A DNA stretch of 64,000 nt from Methanolinea sp. (GCA_018262855.1 JADFDO010000003.1:124001-188000); one strand, 5' to 3'. Counted from the first letter of the stretch, positions 42,902 to 51,957 are shown. The notes: generated by a model from the letters alone, not told the origin. Translations and numbers: made by a program.

Positions 42902-44551
42902 TTATTTTCTCGCATACAGGATGATTGAGACTCCCCATCCACGGGCTTCAAAAAATGAATCAAGTCTGATACCAAGGCTGAGCAGTGAGCGGTTCTGGAG
43001 GAGGGCAAAAAGAGGGGAGAGGAAGAAAATTGTCCTTGTCGAACATGAAGAGAAATCTTTGAAGAATGAACACAATTCCCCCGTAGAGAAGAACATGAGG
43101 TGAGTCTCGCCATAATTCCTTCCCCGGCCAAAGAGGTCCCATAATACCTCGTATAATCCCCATATGGAATGGTCATTCGGGGTAGTAATAACGACCTCTC
43201 CGTCAGGAACAAGTATTCTCCGGATTTCATTGAGCATCTCATGTGGCTGGGGAAGATGCTCGATTATCTCTGCGCTTATGACCTGATTGATGCAGTTGTC
43301 ACGGATAGGTAGGTGATGCACGTCTGCCTGTATGAAGGAGGCCCGGGGGATACTCATTCCATTGGCATAGCGCAATGCTTCACGGTTGATATCAATTCCG
43401 AGAGCCATTCCCTGTCTTTGTTTCTGGAGTTCAGCAACCTGCACCCCGCTTCCACAGCCTATGTCAATCAATACGCCCTCTCTACCGACATTGAATGAAT
43501 CGGAAATCTCCCTGGTTTTCCTCTGTTGAAAATAGCGCTGTACCATGAGATCCGAATGGAACGCCCGGTCATCGATATCACCGGGAGTCGCCTGGTAGTG
43601 GTCAATTAGGTAGGTTTTTCCTTTCGATTTGAAGAAAAATTCCCTGGTACCAATAGCATCAACCAGGATCTCACTTCCTCGTACAAGGAAGGCAAAAGAC
43701 GCGGAAAGGGCAACAGGAATACCGATCAATGAGAAGAACGTAATTATAGCTGCTTCCTGGATGCCGATTCCTGCGGGTGAAAGAGGGATAAGCGAGAACA
43801 GGGTAAGCAGGGGGGAGAGGAAAAAGGCATCGAGAGGGGAGTGGAAGACAAGATGGAGTGACATGCCGATAAAGAACCACTGGAGTCCCCGGAGCAGCCA
43901 ACCCAGGAAGGAGATTCCAAGAATCATCGGGAAGAACTGCTGTATCCTTCTTCCCTGCATCCCAAAATCGAGGATTTTTCCCCCAATCTTCCATCCTGAA
44001 ATCAACACCTTGAGAAAATTAGGAGGATAGAGAAGAAGGAAATAAGCCCCGAAGATTATCGCGATAAGGACTATCGTGAGAATGAGGATATAACTGATTT
44101 GAGGAGAGAGGAGGCTTGCGTAGAGGTAGGAAATACCGATAAGAGCGACGGAGACCTTGAAAAGAAGATCATAGATATAGGTCGAGGTGATGGTCGCTGT
44201 CCCGGCATTAAGGGGGATGCCTCTTTTCCGCAGTGCCTGGGCAGTATAGAGATATCCACTCCGGAGCGGTGTGAAATCCGAAAGGATCATCCCTGCCATA
44301 TGCGCCCAGAACACGAATTTCAGCCTTATTTTCTGGCCCTGATGAGCAAGAAGCCGTTTGAGCCTGATTACCATCAGGACATTATTGAGGAAGTAGCATA
44401 CGAGTGCCAGCAGGAAAAAACGGAGATCCAGCGTGAAAAGAATGTTTAAAAATTCTTGTGCGGAAATAAACAGGAGTATTGCGAAAAGGAGGACTATTCC
44501 AATAAAAATCTGGATGAGAAAAACGCATCTTTTTTTCCATTCACTGGTCAT
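42902..44551 (-). CDS. fusion of an LPG-synthase-type membrane domain and a SAM-dependent methyltransferase
   Basis: A 549-residue protein with two modules. Residues 1 to about 305 carry many membrane helices and resemble the transmembrane part of lysylphosphatidylglycerol synthase (UPF0104), including FTPLRSGYLYTAQALRKRG and SPAGIGIQEAA. Residues of about 345-549 form a class I methyltransferase with the SAM motif VLIDIGCGSG near 356 and ADVHHLPIRDNCINQVIS. The domain boundary is in one uninterrupted frame, so this is a real fusion. Lipid-linked glycan translocation plus methylation is a guess. Confidence 0.8.
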   Translation of the reverse strand: MTSEWKKRCVFLIQIFIGIVLLFAILLFISAQEFLNILFTLDLRFFLLALVCYFLNNVLMVIRLKRLLAHQGQKIRLKFVFWAHMAGMILSDFTPLRSGYLYTAQALRKRGIPLNAGTATITSTYIYDLLFKVSVALIGISYLYASLLSPQISYILILTIVLIAIIFGAYFLLLYPPNFLKVLISGWKIGGKILDFGMQGRRIQQFFPMILGISFLGWLLRGLQWFFIGMSLHLVFHSPLDAFFLSPLLTLFSLIPLSPAGIGIQEAAIITFFSLIGIPVALSASFAFLVRGSEILVDAIGTREFFFKSKGKTYLIDHYQATPGDIDDRAFHSDLMVQRYFQQRKTREISDSFNVGREGVLIDIGCGSGVQVAELQKQRQGMALGIDINREALRYANGMSIPRASFIQADVHHLPIRDNCINQVISAEIIEHLPQPHEMLNEIRRILVPDGEVVITTPNDHSIWGLYEVLWDLFGRGRNYGETHLMFFSTGELCSFFKDFSSCSTRTIFFLSPLFALLQNRSLLSLGIRLDSFFEARGWGVSIILYARK

Positions 44552-44727
44552 TGTATTCTTCTTTCCTCATTCAGATTGACCTGGTATTAGTTCATACAAT
44601 CCTCAAAATTAAGGGGACAAAACATAAATACAATTTCAGTGCCACACTTTGCTGAATTGAGATCTTTTTATTTTGATTTATATTAAACGGTGGAGATCAT
44701 CTGCCTCTTGGATTCTGCCAACCGAGT

Positions 44728-44737
44728 ACTTTTAAAA
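44728..44737 (+). promoter_or_regulatory. TATA box of the second GT2 gene
   Basis: ACTTTTAAAA is centred 27 bp upstream of the ATG at 44760, predicting a leaderless transcript. The rest of the 208-bp gap is AT-rich with no other clear feature. Confidence 0.45.
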
Positions 44738-44759
44738 ATGATTCTTTTTTTATTGGATT

Positions 44760-45473
44760 ATGGTGAATAGTGGTATCAATATGACTCATGAAAAATCTCC
44801 ACCCCTCTTTACCCTCTCGGATGTTTCAGTGGTGATGGGAACCCGGAACGAGGAAAGAGCCGTTGGAAAAGTTATTTCAGATATAAAAAATGCGACCCGT
44901 AATCTGGCCGAAATTGTAGTAGTGGATGGGTCGTCCGACAATACTCCGACAATCGCAGAACAGGCGGGTGCACGTGTCATCAGGCAGGAACCACGTGGAT
45001 ACGGGATTGCGGTAAAGGCAGCATTGCTTGCATCCACGAGGAACGTTATTATCACTCTCGATTGTGACGATACCTACCCTGCTGAGCAGATCCCGGAATT
45101 CCTTGAGAAGATCAATGAAGGGTATGACGTCGTGAGCGGCTCAAGACTTTTAGCAAAGAATGAAAATATGACCAGGTTCAACCATTTCGGGAATGCAATG
45201 TTCGCGAAAATAACGTCATTACTCTACGGAGTGAAGGTTTCCGATGTTACCACGGGTATGCGTGCATACCGGAGGGAAGTCATTACCAGTATTGACTGGA
45301 CGGAGAATGTCGGGCTCTCGGCTGAATTGCTTTTCCGCCCGGCAGCACATCACTATAAAATCATTGAAATCCCAATCAAGTACCGACCAAGACTGGGAGA
45401 AACCAAATTAAATCCATTTACCGGGGGAGCGGGTATTTTAAAATCAATAATAAAATATAAATTCTTTTCATAA
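44760..45473 (+). CDS. GT2 glycosyltransferase, DPM1-like
   Basis: A 237-residue GT-A enzyme with VVMGTRNEERAVGKVI, IVVVDGSSDNTPTIAEQAGARVIRQEPRGYG (nucleotide binding), LDCDDTYPAEQIPEFL (metal-binding acidic motif) and VSGSRLL. Such proteins transfer a sugar from UDP- or GDP-sugar to a polyprenyl phosphate. It shares its role with the GT2 gene at 42004 but is not closely alike. The start agrees with the TATA box; a later ATG at 44781 is possible. Confidence 0.85.
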   Translation: MVNSGINMTHEKSPPLFTLSDVSVVMGTRNEERAVGKVISDIKNATRNLAEIVVVDGSSDNTPTIAEQAGARVIRQEPRGYGIAVKAALLASTRNVIITLDCDDTYPAEQIPEFLEKINEGYDVVSGSRLLAKNENMTRFNHFGNAMFAKITSLLYGVKVSDVTTGMRAYRREVITSIDWTENVGLSAELLFRPAAHHYKIIEIPIKYRPRLGETKLNPFTGGAGILKSIIKYKFFS

Positions 45474-45508
45474 TCCGACACCCCTCCATTTTTTTGTAAA
45501 TCCCCAAT

Positions 45509-45518
45509 GCTAATATCC
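45509..45518 (+). promoter_or_regulatory. TATA box of the SelB-like gene
   Basis: GCTAATATCC is centred 27 bp upstream of the ATG at 45541, consistent with a leaderless mRNA. Confidence 0.4.
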
Positions 45519-45540
45519 CATCCAATCTCAATTGATAGAG

Positions 45541-46503
45541 ATGCCAAACCTCACCGTAGCGGTCATCGGCCCGGAAGGATATGCAGGGCACCTCGGCAAG
45601 AAAGGAACCGTATCAGATATTACGTTCTACAACCAGAAGCGGGACGACGTTACGGTCACGTATATCGAACCGAGCAGGTATCCTGAGAAGCTCTCCTCGC
45701 TCTTCTTCTCGATCTCGATGGCCGGGATGGCTCTTCTCATCGTAGATGAGATCACTCCGGTATTTGGCGAGTGTGTGCTCATGCTCGACATGGCAGGCAT
45801 GAAAAAGGGGATACTGGTGCTCCGGAATTATCTTGACCCCGGCCAGGTGGCTCCCCTTCTGAAAGGGACTGTCCTTGAGCAGTACCCGGTAATGGCTGAC
45901 GATCATGCAACCCTCCGGGAATTGTTTCTCGATGAGGCCGCGAAGGGGACTGCACAGGCGGGGGATTCAAAGTGGGGATCTGTTCCGGTCGATCACCACT
46001 TCCCGGTCAAGGGCGTAGGGATAGTCGTCCTTGGCAGTGTAGCTGAAGGAACCATCCATGCCCACGACCAGATGAAGGTTCATCCCACCAGCAAGGTTGC
46101 CCACCTGAGGTCGATCCAGAAACACGATGACGATGTGACCGAAGCATCATCGGGCGACCGGGTCGGGCTGGCTTTAAAAGGAGTGGAAGTGGAAGACCTT
46201 GACCGGGGATACGTTCTTTCGAATAACCCTGCCCTTGTATCCTCAAAAATCGTGAGCGGCCGGGCTGAACTGGTCCGCTACTGGCCCGCACCGCTGAAAG
46301 AGCAGATGATCGTGTACCTTGGCCACTGGATGCAGTTCATTCCTGCAAGGATTGCGTTCGTGAACAATGCAGGGGACTGGAAAAAGCCCGAAATAACCCT
46401 GAAGTCAGAGAAGGATATTGTCTATCCCCCGGGTGCAACAATTCTCATCCACTACCTCGAAGGAGGCAAGCTCAGGGTGGTTGGAAGGATCAACCCTGTG
46501 TAG
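45541..46503 (+). CDS. SelB-like (aSelBL) pseudo-GTPase elongation factor homologue
   Basis: A 320-residue protein with the domain order of the EF-Tu/SelB group. The N-terminal domain has a degenerate P-loop (GPEGYAGHLGKKGT instead of G-x4-G-K-S/T) and no visible NKxD motif, so it probably does not hydrolyse GTP. Beta-barrel domain 2 (VPVDHHFPVKGVGIVVLGSVAEGTIHAHDQM) and domain 3 are well kept. A family of archaeal SelB-like proteins with lost GTPase residues is known in euryarchaea without selenocysteine; its role is unknown. Confidence 0.8.
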   Translation: MPNLTVAVIGPEGYAGHLGKKGTVSDITFYNQKRDDVTVTYIEPSRYPEKLSSLFFSISMAGMALLIVDEITPVFGECVLMLDMAGMKKGILVLRNYLDPGQVAPLLKGTVLEQYPVMADDHATLRELFLDEAAKGTAQAGDSKWGSVPVDHHFPVKGVGIVVLGSVAEGTIHAHDQMKVHPTSKVAHLRSIQKHDDDVTEASSGDRVGLALKGVEVEDLDRGYVLSNNPALVSSKIVSGRAELVRYWPAPLKEQMIVYLGHWMQFIPARIAFVNNAGDWKKPEITLKSEKDIVYPPGATILIHYLEGGKLRVVGRINPV

Positions 46504-46646
46504 GGACACAGTATTATGAGAAGAGCCCGTTTTTCATACTGATGGTACTGGAGAGGGCCGGAGTTATCCTGCATTGAGTGTGGTGCTGGATCGTCATTTT
46601 CACAACTATCCTGATGCGACTTACAGAATTTTAAAGGAGGAGATGA

Positions 46647-46665
46647 AGGGACACCCAGTGTCCCT
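46647..46665. repeat. perfect hairpin upstream of lemA
   Basis: An 8-bp stem AGGGACAC / GTGTCCCT encloses a 3-base loop. It lies about 32 bp upstream of the lemA TATA box, so it could be an operator or a terminator for the preceding gene; no T-run follows. Confidence 0.35.
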
Positions 46666-46697
46666 GGATCTCTCTCCAATTTTCCAGTGCCCGTGTG

Positions 46698-46705
46698 CTT
46701 AAATA
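46698..46705 (+). promoter_or_regulatory. TATA box of lemA
   Basis: CTTAAATA is centred about 28 bp upstream of the lemA ATG at 46730, giving a near-leaderless transcript. Confidence 0.45.
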
Positions 46706-46729
46706 TCCATTGGAGAGAAACGATGAGCT

Positions 46730-47302
46730 ATGGCACTTGGAGATCTTATACCCTGGATTGCAGGGGGTATCATCCTCCTCGTCATCGGGGGGCTGGTGCT
46801 CTATTTTGTCGGGATATACAACCGGTTCTTCAGCCTGAAGAATTCATCGGAGGCGACACTAGGCCAGATACGGGTCGCCATGAAGAAGAGGCTTGACATG
46901 ATCGACCAGCTCTTGGGAGCGGTCAAGAGCTATGCAACATTTGAGCGGGAGACGCTGGAGAAGGTCACCGCCATGCGAACCCGTGTCGCAACCGCAGACC
47001 CCGGCGACCTTAATTCCATTGAGAAGGAGTCGCGTTCCCTCCTCGGGAGGCTCTTTGCCGTTGCGGAGGCATACCCTGACCTGAAGACGAACACCACGGT
47101 CCTTACCCTCATGGACTCAGTCCGTGGCGTGGAAGATGAGATTGCCCGGCAGCGGTATACCTACAACAACATCTCGCAGCAATACAACACCCTCTGCGAC
47201 GTGATACCATCCAATTTCGTTGCACGCATCCTGGGGTTATCAAAACTCCAGTACCTGGAATTTGAAGAGGCTATCCAGACGCCGCCGAAGATTGCATTCT
47301 GA
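46730..47302 (+). CDS. lemA: LemA-family membrane-anchored protein
   Basis: A 190-residue protein with one N-terminal membrane helix (GGIILLVIGGLVLYFVGI) and a helical domain containing YNRFFSLKNSSEATLGQIRVAMKKRLDMIDQL, ETLEKVTAMR, FAVAEAYPDLKTN and the closing YNTLCDVIPSNFVARILGL that defines LemA. LemA proteins are widespread, membrane-linked and of unknown biochemical role. It is followed after 2 bp by a DUF2207 gene, a pairing common in archaea and bacteria. Confidence 0.9.
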   Translation: MALGDLIPWIAGGIILLVIGGLVLYFVGIYNRFFSLKNSSEATLGQIRVAMKKRLDMIDQLLGAVKSYATFERETLEKVTAMRTRVATADPGDLNSIEKESRSLLGRLFAVAEAYPDLKTNTTVLTLMDSVRGVEDEIARQRYTYNNISQQYNTLCDVIPSNFVARILGLSKLQYLEFEEAIQTPPKIAF

Positions 47303-47304
47303 TC

Positions 47305-49131
47305 GTGGCACCGATGGGCGAGACACGGGAACTGCTGATACTGGTTGTCCTGGCATTCGTTCTGGGAGCTGCAGCCATACTTATATCGGCAGGGATACCC
47401 GCGCTTATCGAGGGAGACCTGGTGATAAGCCGCTACGAGGCCACGCTTCAGGATGATGGGACTTTTCAGGAGACCTATACCTATGAAGTAAAGAGTGGCG
47501 GGGAATACCGGATGCTCTACAGGTACTGGGAGGATCCCCTCTCTGAAGCACCCCTGCAGTCACCCTTTATTGAATTCGTGGCCATGGAGGTTCCTTCAGG
47601 CACCGTGGGATACATGAAGGATTCATCCGGGGCGGTCACTCTCCAGCAGGGCAGCAGCCCTGCACATCTCGAATTTATCAGGAACCTGGCAGAACGAAAT
47701 GAGGTGGGCATCTACAATCCGGAGTATTTCCCGGCGGGAACCTACACAGTCACCTACACGTATGTGCTTCACCCACCGGTGGAATATGACAACACCGACG
47801 CACACCTGAATATACGCCTTGTGGATCTCCATGTCCCCTATCGTGACATCGAGATCCTGCTTCCTGAAAGATACGCACGTGTTGTATTCCCACATCCCCC
47901 GTCCCTCACAGTAACACAGGAAAATGGCGGAGTGGTGATCCGGGGAAGTGCAGCGGCTGACGAGACCATCGGGATTGAGACCCTCTTTTCCACTGCGGAT
48001 GCACATGCCCTGCCGGGATTTCCTGCATTCGTCCCGGATGTGAGGAGCAGGACGGAAGCGGCGAACCCCCCTTACAACCAACTCCCTCTCTATTTTGCAT
48101 GGGTTTTGTACGGGAGCGGGATCCTGATGGTGATCGCAACCCCGATCCTCTTTGTTTTCATTTACCGGAGGTATGGAAGGGAGAAAGCCTTCACAGTCCC
48201 GGAATATTTAAGCTTCACCCCGAATCCCGCGATGAAACCGTGGGCGGTGAACCTGCTCTTCAAGGGAGATGCGATTGATTTCGACCAGGACGGTTACTAT
48301 GCGACACTCCTCGATCTGCACAGGCGGGGGATCATCGCGATCCGGGAGAGACCGGGAACAGAGGATATCACCATCACGGTGAACCAGGGCCAGTCGGAAG
48401 AGCCCTATGAGCAGCGGGTTCTCGATTTCCTGAAGGGAATCGAGGAGAACGGTGTCGTGGACTCCCAGTCGCTGCAGCAGATGGCGGTAAAAGCCCGCAG
48501 CGATACAACCCTCGAAAAGCAGGTCCTCCGCCATCAACAGGTACTTGCGAGCATTACCCGGAAGACGGATCCCCGTCTCATCTCCCAGTATGTTGTCGAC
48601 GGAAGAGATCATCTCTTCCCTCTGCTCTTCATCGGGATCGCATGTGCATGTGTCTCGGTGATGGCACTCGTCCTTTTCCCTGTCCTTGCCAGCCTGCTCG
48701 GACCCGCGGTGGTTGTCTGGGCAGGGATGATAGTCCAGTCGGCAGTCGCGCTCGCATTCCCTTCCACCCTCTTCGGTCACTGGAAAGATGACCGCTACAG
48801 GGAAAAGCTTGAATGGGATGCCTTTGCGAAGTTTCTCTCCGATCTCGCCATCATCAGGCAGTACAGCCCGCAGGATATGTCCATGTGGGGGGAATGGCTT
48901 GTCTACGGGACAGCGCTCGGCGTGGGAAAGAAGGTTGAGAATGCCATGGAAGCACTCAAGATCGACCTCCCTCAGGCAGGCGTCCCGCTTGCTTCGGGAG
49001 TGAGGAGTGCGTTCGTTCCGGTCCTCGCATTCACCCCCCCGTCGCGAGGGGGCAGTGGCGGAGGATTTGGCGGAGGGGGGTCCTTCGGTGGGGGCGGAGG
49101 ATTTGGCGGAGGAGGTGTTGGAGGACGATGA
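47305..49131 (+). CDS. DUF2207-domain membrane protein with Gly-rich tail
   Basis: A 608-residue protein. After an N-terminal helix (LLILVVLAFVLGAAAILISAG) come an extracytoplasmic beta-rich DUF2207 region (residues about 30-250), a central membrane helix near 260-285, an intracellular part with a winged-helix-like segment, and a hydrophobic hairpin near 433-490. It closes with a glycine-rich tail (GGSGGGFGGGG repeats, about 25 residues). A GTG at 47305 or an ATG at 47314 starts it. DUF2207 proteins pair with LemA; the role is unknown. Confidence 0.85.
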   Translation: MAPMGETRELLILVVLAFVLGAAAILISAGIPALIEGDLVISRYEATLQDDGTFQETYTYEVKSGGEYRMLYRYWEDPLSEAPLQSPFIEFVAMEVPSGTVGYMKDSSGAVTLQQGSSPAHLEFIRNLAERNEVGIYNPEYFPAGTYTVTYTYVLHPPVEYDNTDAHLNIRLVDLHVPYRDIEILLPERYARVVFPHPPSLTVTQENGGVVIRGSAAADETIGIETLFSTADAHALPGFPAFVPDVRSRTEAANPPYNQLPLYFAWVLYGSGILMVIATPILFVFIYRRYGREKAFTVPEYLSFTPNPAMKPWAVNLLFKGDAIDFDQDGYYATLLDLHRRGIIAIRERPGTEDITITVNQGQSEEPYEQRVLDFLKGIEENGVVDSQSLQQMAVKARSDTTLEKQVLRHQQVLASITRKTDPRLISQYVVDGRDHLFPLLFIGIACACVSVMALVLFPVLASLLGPAVVVWAGMIVQSAVALAFPSTLFGHWKDDRYREKLEWDAFAKFLSDLAIIRQYSPQDMSMWGEWLVYGTALGVGKKVENAMEALKIDLPQAGVPLASGVRSAFVPVLAFTPPSRGGSGGGFGGGGSFGGGGGFGGGGVGGR

Positions 49132-49161
49132 ATAATCGATTCAGTGTATCAGGGGGAGTCC

Positions 49162-49614
49162 ATGCAGTGCATTGAAGGGCGGCCCGGGAGGATCTTCCTT
49201 GTCCGCATCGATCACGGGGAAGACCTCCTCCCGGCTCTCGAACAATGTGTCAGGGAGAAGGAGGTCCATTGCGGGGTAATCCAGGTCCTTGGAGCACTTG
49301 GAAGGGGAGAGATGGTGACCGGGCCGGAAGAGATGGTGCTCCCCCCAGTACCCCACAGGGAGGATTTCGAGGGGGGATGGGAGATCCTTGCGCTTGGCAC
49401 CATCTCATGGGAGCAAGAAGCACCGCACATTCACCTTCATTCGGCGGTTGGAAAGGGTGATAGAACATTGACCGGATGCCTTCGCGAAGAGGCACAGGTG
49501 TATATCGTGATCGAGGCGGTGATCACCGAGATCTCGGGAATTCAATCAGTCCGGAGCCCCGATGGGGTTACTGGGCTTTCACTCCCCCGGTATCATCCCG
49601 GGAACGGGCCATGA
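49162..49614 (+). CDS. PPC-domain (DUF296) protein
   Basis: A 150-residue single PPC/DUF296 domain, related to the plant AHL and bacterial PCC domain. It has VHCGVIQVLGALGRGEMV and a histidine metal site in HIHLHSAVGKGD, and ends in VYIVIEAVITEI. In bacteria and archaea these trimers are of unknown function and sit in DNA-binding or regulatory settings. The ATG at 49162 has an AGGGGGAG ribosome binding site. Its stop overlaps the YgiQ-like start (ATGA). Confidence 0.82.
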   Translation: MQCIEGRPGRIFLVRIDHGEDLLPALEQCVREKEVHCGVIQVLGALGRGEMVTGPEEMVLPPVPHREDFEGGWEILALGTISWEQEAPHIHLHSAVGKGDRTLTGCLREEAQVYIVIEAVITEISGIQSVRSPDGVTGLSLPRYHPGNGP

Positions 49615-51410
49615 GAAGGACCCAGCCCAGGTTCCTCCCCATGAGCATGCGGGAGGGTAAGAAACTAAAACTCGATCAATTCGACATCATCCTGGTCAGC
49701 GGCGATGCATATGTCGATCATCCCTCGTTCCCAACCGCTCTTTTAGGCCGGGTTCTCTGGGAAGCCGGCTTTTCTGTCGGAGTGATTGCACAGCCCGACT
49801 GGAAGGGAAAAGATGACTTTCTCCAACTCGGAAGCCCCCGCCTTTTCTTTGCTGTCTGCCCCGGCAGTTGCGATTCGATGGTGAATAACTACACCGCTGC
49901 AAAGAAGCGGCGTTCGGATGATGTCTATTCACCCGGGGGGATTCCCCAACGGCCTGATCGGGCCCTTCTCGTCTATACCGATAAGATCCACATGCTTTTC
50001 CCCGAAGTCCCTCTTATCATCGGGGGTATCGAAGCATCCCTGCGGAGATTCGCACACTACGATTACTGGTCGGATACCGTCCGGCATTCCATCCTTGCCG
50101 ATGCACCTGCGGACCTGCTCGTATACGGCATGGGTGAGCAGCAGGTTACAGAAATAGCGGGACGGATTGCAGGAGGTGAACCGGTGGTCGGAATCCTGAA
50201 CGTCCGCGGGACAGAATACCGTGTCCCGCCATCAGAATATGAAGGTGTGCAGGGATTTGAATCCCTTGAAATCCCCAGTTTTTCCGAGGTATCCGGCGAT
50301 AAAACAGCATATGCAAAAGCCTTTGCGATGCATTACCTGGAGCAGAACCCTGTTGTTGGGAAAGCAGTGATCCAGCGGCATCCAAAGACCGTCGTCATCC
50401 AGAATCCCCCTGCACTCCCGCTCACCACCCCAGCGCTCGATGCGATCTACGAACTTCCCTACAGAAGGGAAGCACATCCCGGGTACAGAGTTCCTGTACC
50501 TGCCCTGGAGCCTGTAAGGTTCTCCCTTACCAGCCACAGGGGTTGTTTTGGAGGATGCTCATTCTGTGCCCTTACCCATCACCAGGGCAGGATCATCCAG
50601 AACCGGAGTATTGAGTCCCTGGAGAGGGAAGCGGCGAGGATTGCGGGCATGCCGGGTTTCAAGGGAGTGATCAGCGACGTTGGGGGTCCCACCGCCAACA
50701 TGTACGGGATGGAGTGCCGACAATGGGCGGTTGCAGGCCCCTGCCCGGATCGTTCCTGCCCCGGATGCCCAAACCTGGAGATCTCGCACCGCCGGCAGCT
50801 GGAGTTATTGAGGCGGTTAAAGAGAGTACCGGGAGTCAGACACGTATTCATCGGATCGGGAATGCGATACGACCTCCTGGTTGCCGATCCGGATCGCCCT
50901 CTCACCGAACTCTGTGAGCATCACGTATCAGGTCACCTCAAGGTCGCGCCGGAGCATATCTCGCCGCATGTCACGAACCTTATGCGAAAGCCGGGAAAGG
51001 AGGTCTTCGAAAAGTTCCTTTTTGAGTTTGAGAGTTGCCAGCAGGGCAGGGACTCCCGCCAGTACATCCTCCCGTATTTCATGTCAGGTCACCCGGGATG
51101 CACCGTCGCTGATATGGTACACCTTGCCGAGTTTATCCACCACAATCGCCTCTACACCGAGCAGGTCCAGGATTTCACTCCCACGCCGATGACCATCTCC
51201 ACCTGCACGTATTACACCGGTCTTGATCCATTCACCAGGGAACCCGTTCATGTACCGAGGGGAGATGAGAAGCGAATCCAGCGGGCACTGCTCCAGTACC
51301 GAAACCCCGCAGCGATACGCCTCGTCGAGGAAGGGCTTATTTCTGCAGGCAGGCAGGATCTCATCGGAACCGGGAAAGGGTGCCTGATAAGGAAGAGAGT
51401 TGTACGGTGA
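49611..51410 (+). CDS. YgiQ-family radical SAM protein (UPF0313)
   Basis: A 599-residue protein with an N-terminal domain (DIILVSGDAYVDHPSFPTALLGRVLWEAGFSVGVIAQPDW) and a central radical SAM core. The cluster motif is CFGGCSFCALTHHQGRIIQNRS near residue 308; DVGGPTANMYGM and PGCPNLEISHRRQ follow. It also has HLKVAPEHIS and YILPYFMSGHPGCT, typical of YgiQ. The reaction is unknown. Start and coupling to the PPC gene are set by the 4-bp overlap. Confidence 0.9.
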   Translation: MRRTQPRFLPMSMREGKKLKLDQFDIILVSGDAYVDHPSFPTALLGRVLWEAGFSVGVIAQPDWKGKDDFLQLGSPRLFFAVCPGSCDSMVNNYTAAKKRRSDDVYSPGGIPQRPDRALLVYTDKIHMLFPEVPLIIGGIEASLRRFAHYDYWSDTVRHSILADAPADLLVYGMGEQQVTEIAGRIAGGEPVVGILNVRGTEYRVPPSEYEGVQGFESLEIPSFSEVSGDKTAYAKAFAMHYLEQNPVVGKAVIQRHPKTVVIQNPPALPLTTPALDAIYELPYRREAHPGYRVPVPALEPVRFSLTSHRGCFGGCSFCALTHHQGRIIQNRSIESLEREAARIAGMPGFKGVISDVGGPTANMYGMECRQWAVAGPCPDRSCPGCPNLEISHRRQLELLRRLKRVPGVRHVFIGSGMRYDLLVADPDRPLTELCEHHVSGHLKVAPEHISPHVTNLMRKPGKEVFEKFLFEFESCQQGRDSRQYILPYFMSGHPGCTVADMVHLAEFIHHNRLYTEQVQDFTPTPMTISTCTYYTGLDPFTREPVHVPRGDEKRIQRALLQYRNPAAIRLVEEGLISAGRQDLIGTGKGCLIRKRVVR

Positions 51411-51471
51411 TTCTTGCTGCCGGGATTCTCGCCACCTGATTTGAACCCGGCCAATGAATGCCAGGGGAGCG

Positions 51472-51478
51472 TTTTTTT
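51472..51478 (+). terminator. oligo-T termination signal after the YgiQ gene
   Basis: A seven-base T-run about 60 bp beyond the stop at 51410, preceded by a GC-rich stretch. Confidence 0.35.
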
Positions 51479-51522
51479 AAGAAATATGTGTCGGAAAAAA
51501 CAGTGAATTGAATGGGGGGAAT

Positions 51523-51957
51523 CTAGATTCCGGTGTTATCGCACGGGATGCACTTGGCCATCTTCTCATCAAAGATACGGTAAGCATTGGCAAGCACGGA
51601 CGAGTTCGAGATCATCCCTGAAAGGAGGATCACTTCCAGAATCTCCTCCCTGCTTGCGCCTTTCTTGGCAGCTGCCTGCATGTGATAACTTGTACAGTGG
51701 GGACAACGAAGTGCAGCACCGACCGCCATGCTGATCAGCTCGATTGTCTTGCGGTCCAGAGCACTTGTTTTTGTGACCGCGTTTTTATAGAGAAGGTGAG
51801 AGATGAGAACCTCGGGTCGTTCGGCCATTTTTTTGAAGATGAGCGGGGCACGGCCATATTCTTCATCAATGTTATCCATCCACTGGATTGCGGTCTCATC
51901 CGCCCCGAGCGAGATGATCTTCTGAAGGGTATGTTCAAATTCTTCGATCTCTTTCAT
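51523..51957 (-). CDS. carboxymuconolactone decarboxylase / AhpD-like protein
   Basis: A 144-residue AhpD-fold protein. The redox motif is CPHCTSYHMQAA, matching the C-x2-C-x3-H site of this family, followed by GASREEILEVILLSG. Such proteins work as peroxidase reductants or in small-molecule metabolism. It starts about 55 bp from the META gene on the opposite strand and is transcribed alone. Confidence 0.88.
   Translation of the reverse strand: MKEIEEFEHTLQKIISLGADETAIQWMDNIDEEYGRAPLIFKKMAERPEVLISHLLYKNAVTKTSALDRKTIELISMAVGAALRCPHCTSYHMQAAAKKGASREEILEVILLSGMISNSSVLANAYRIFDEKMAKCIPCDNTGI

Noticed and set aside
51436-51460. tRNA T-arm-like sequence (minus strand TTCAAATC) in the gap after the YgiQ gene
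   Set aside because: The T-stem does not pair, and no acceptor, D or anticodon arm is found; no tRNA or attachment site is supported.
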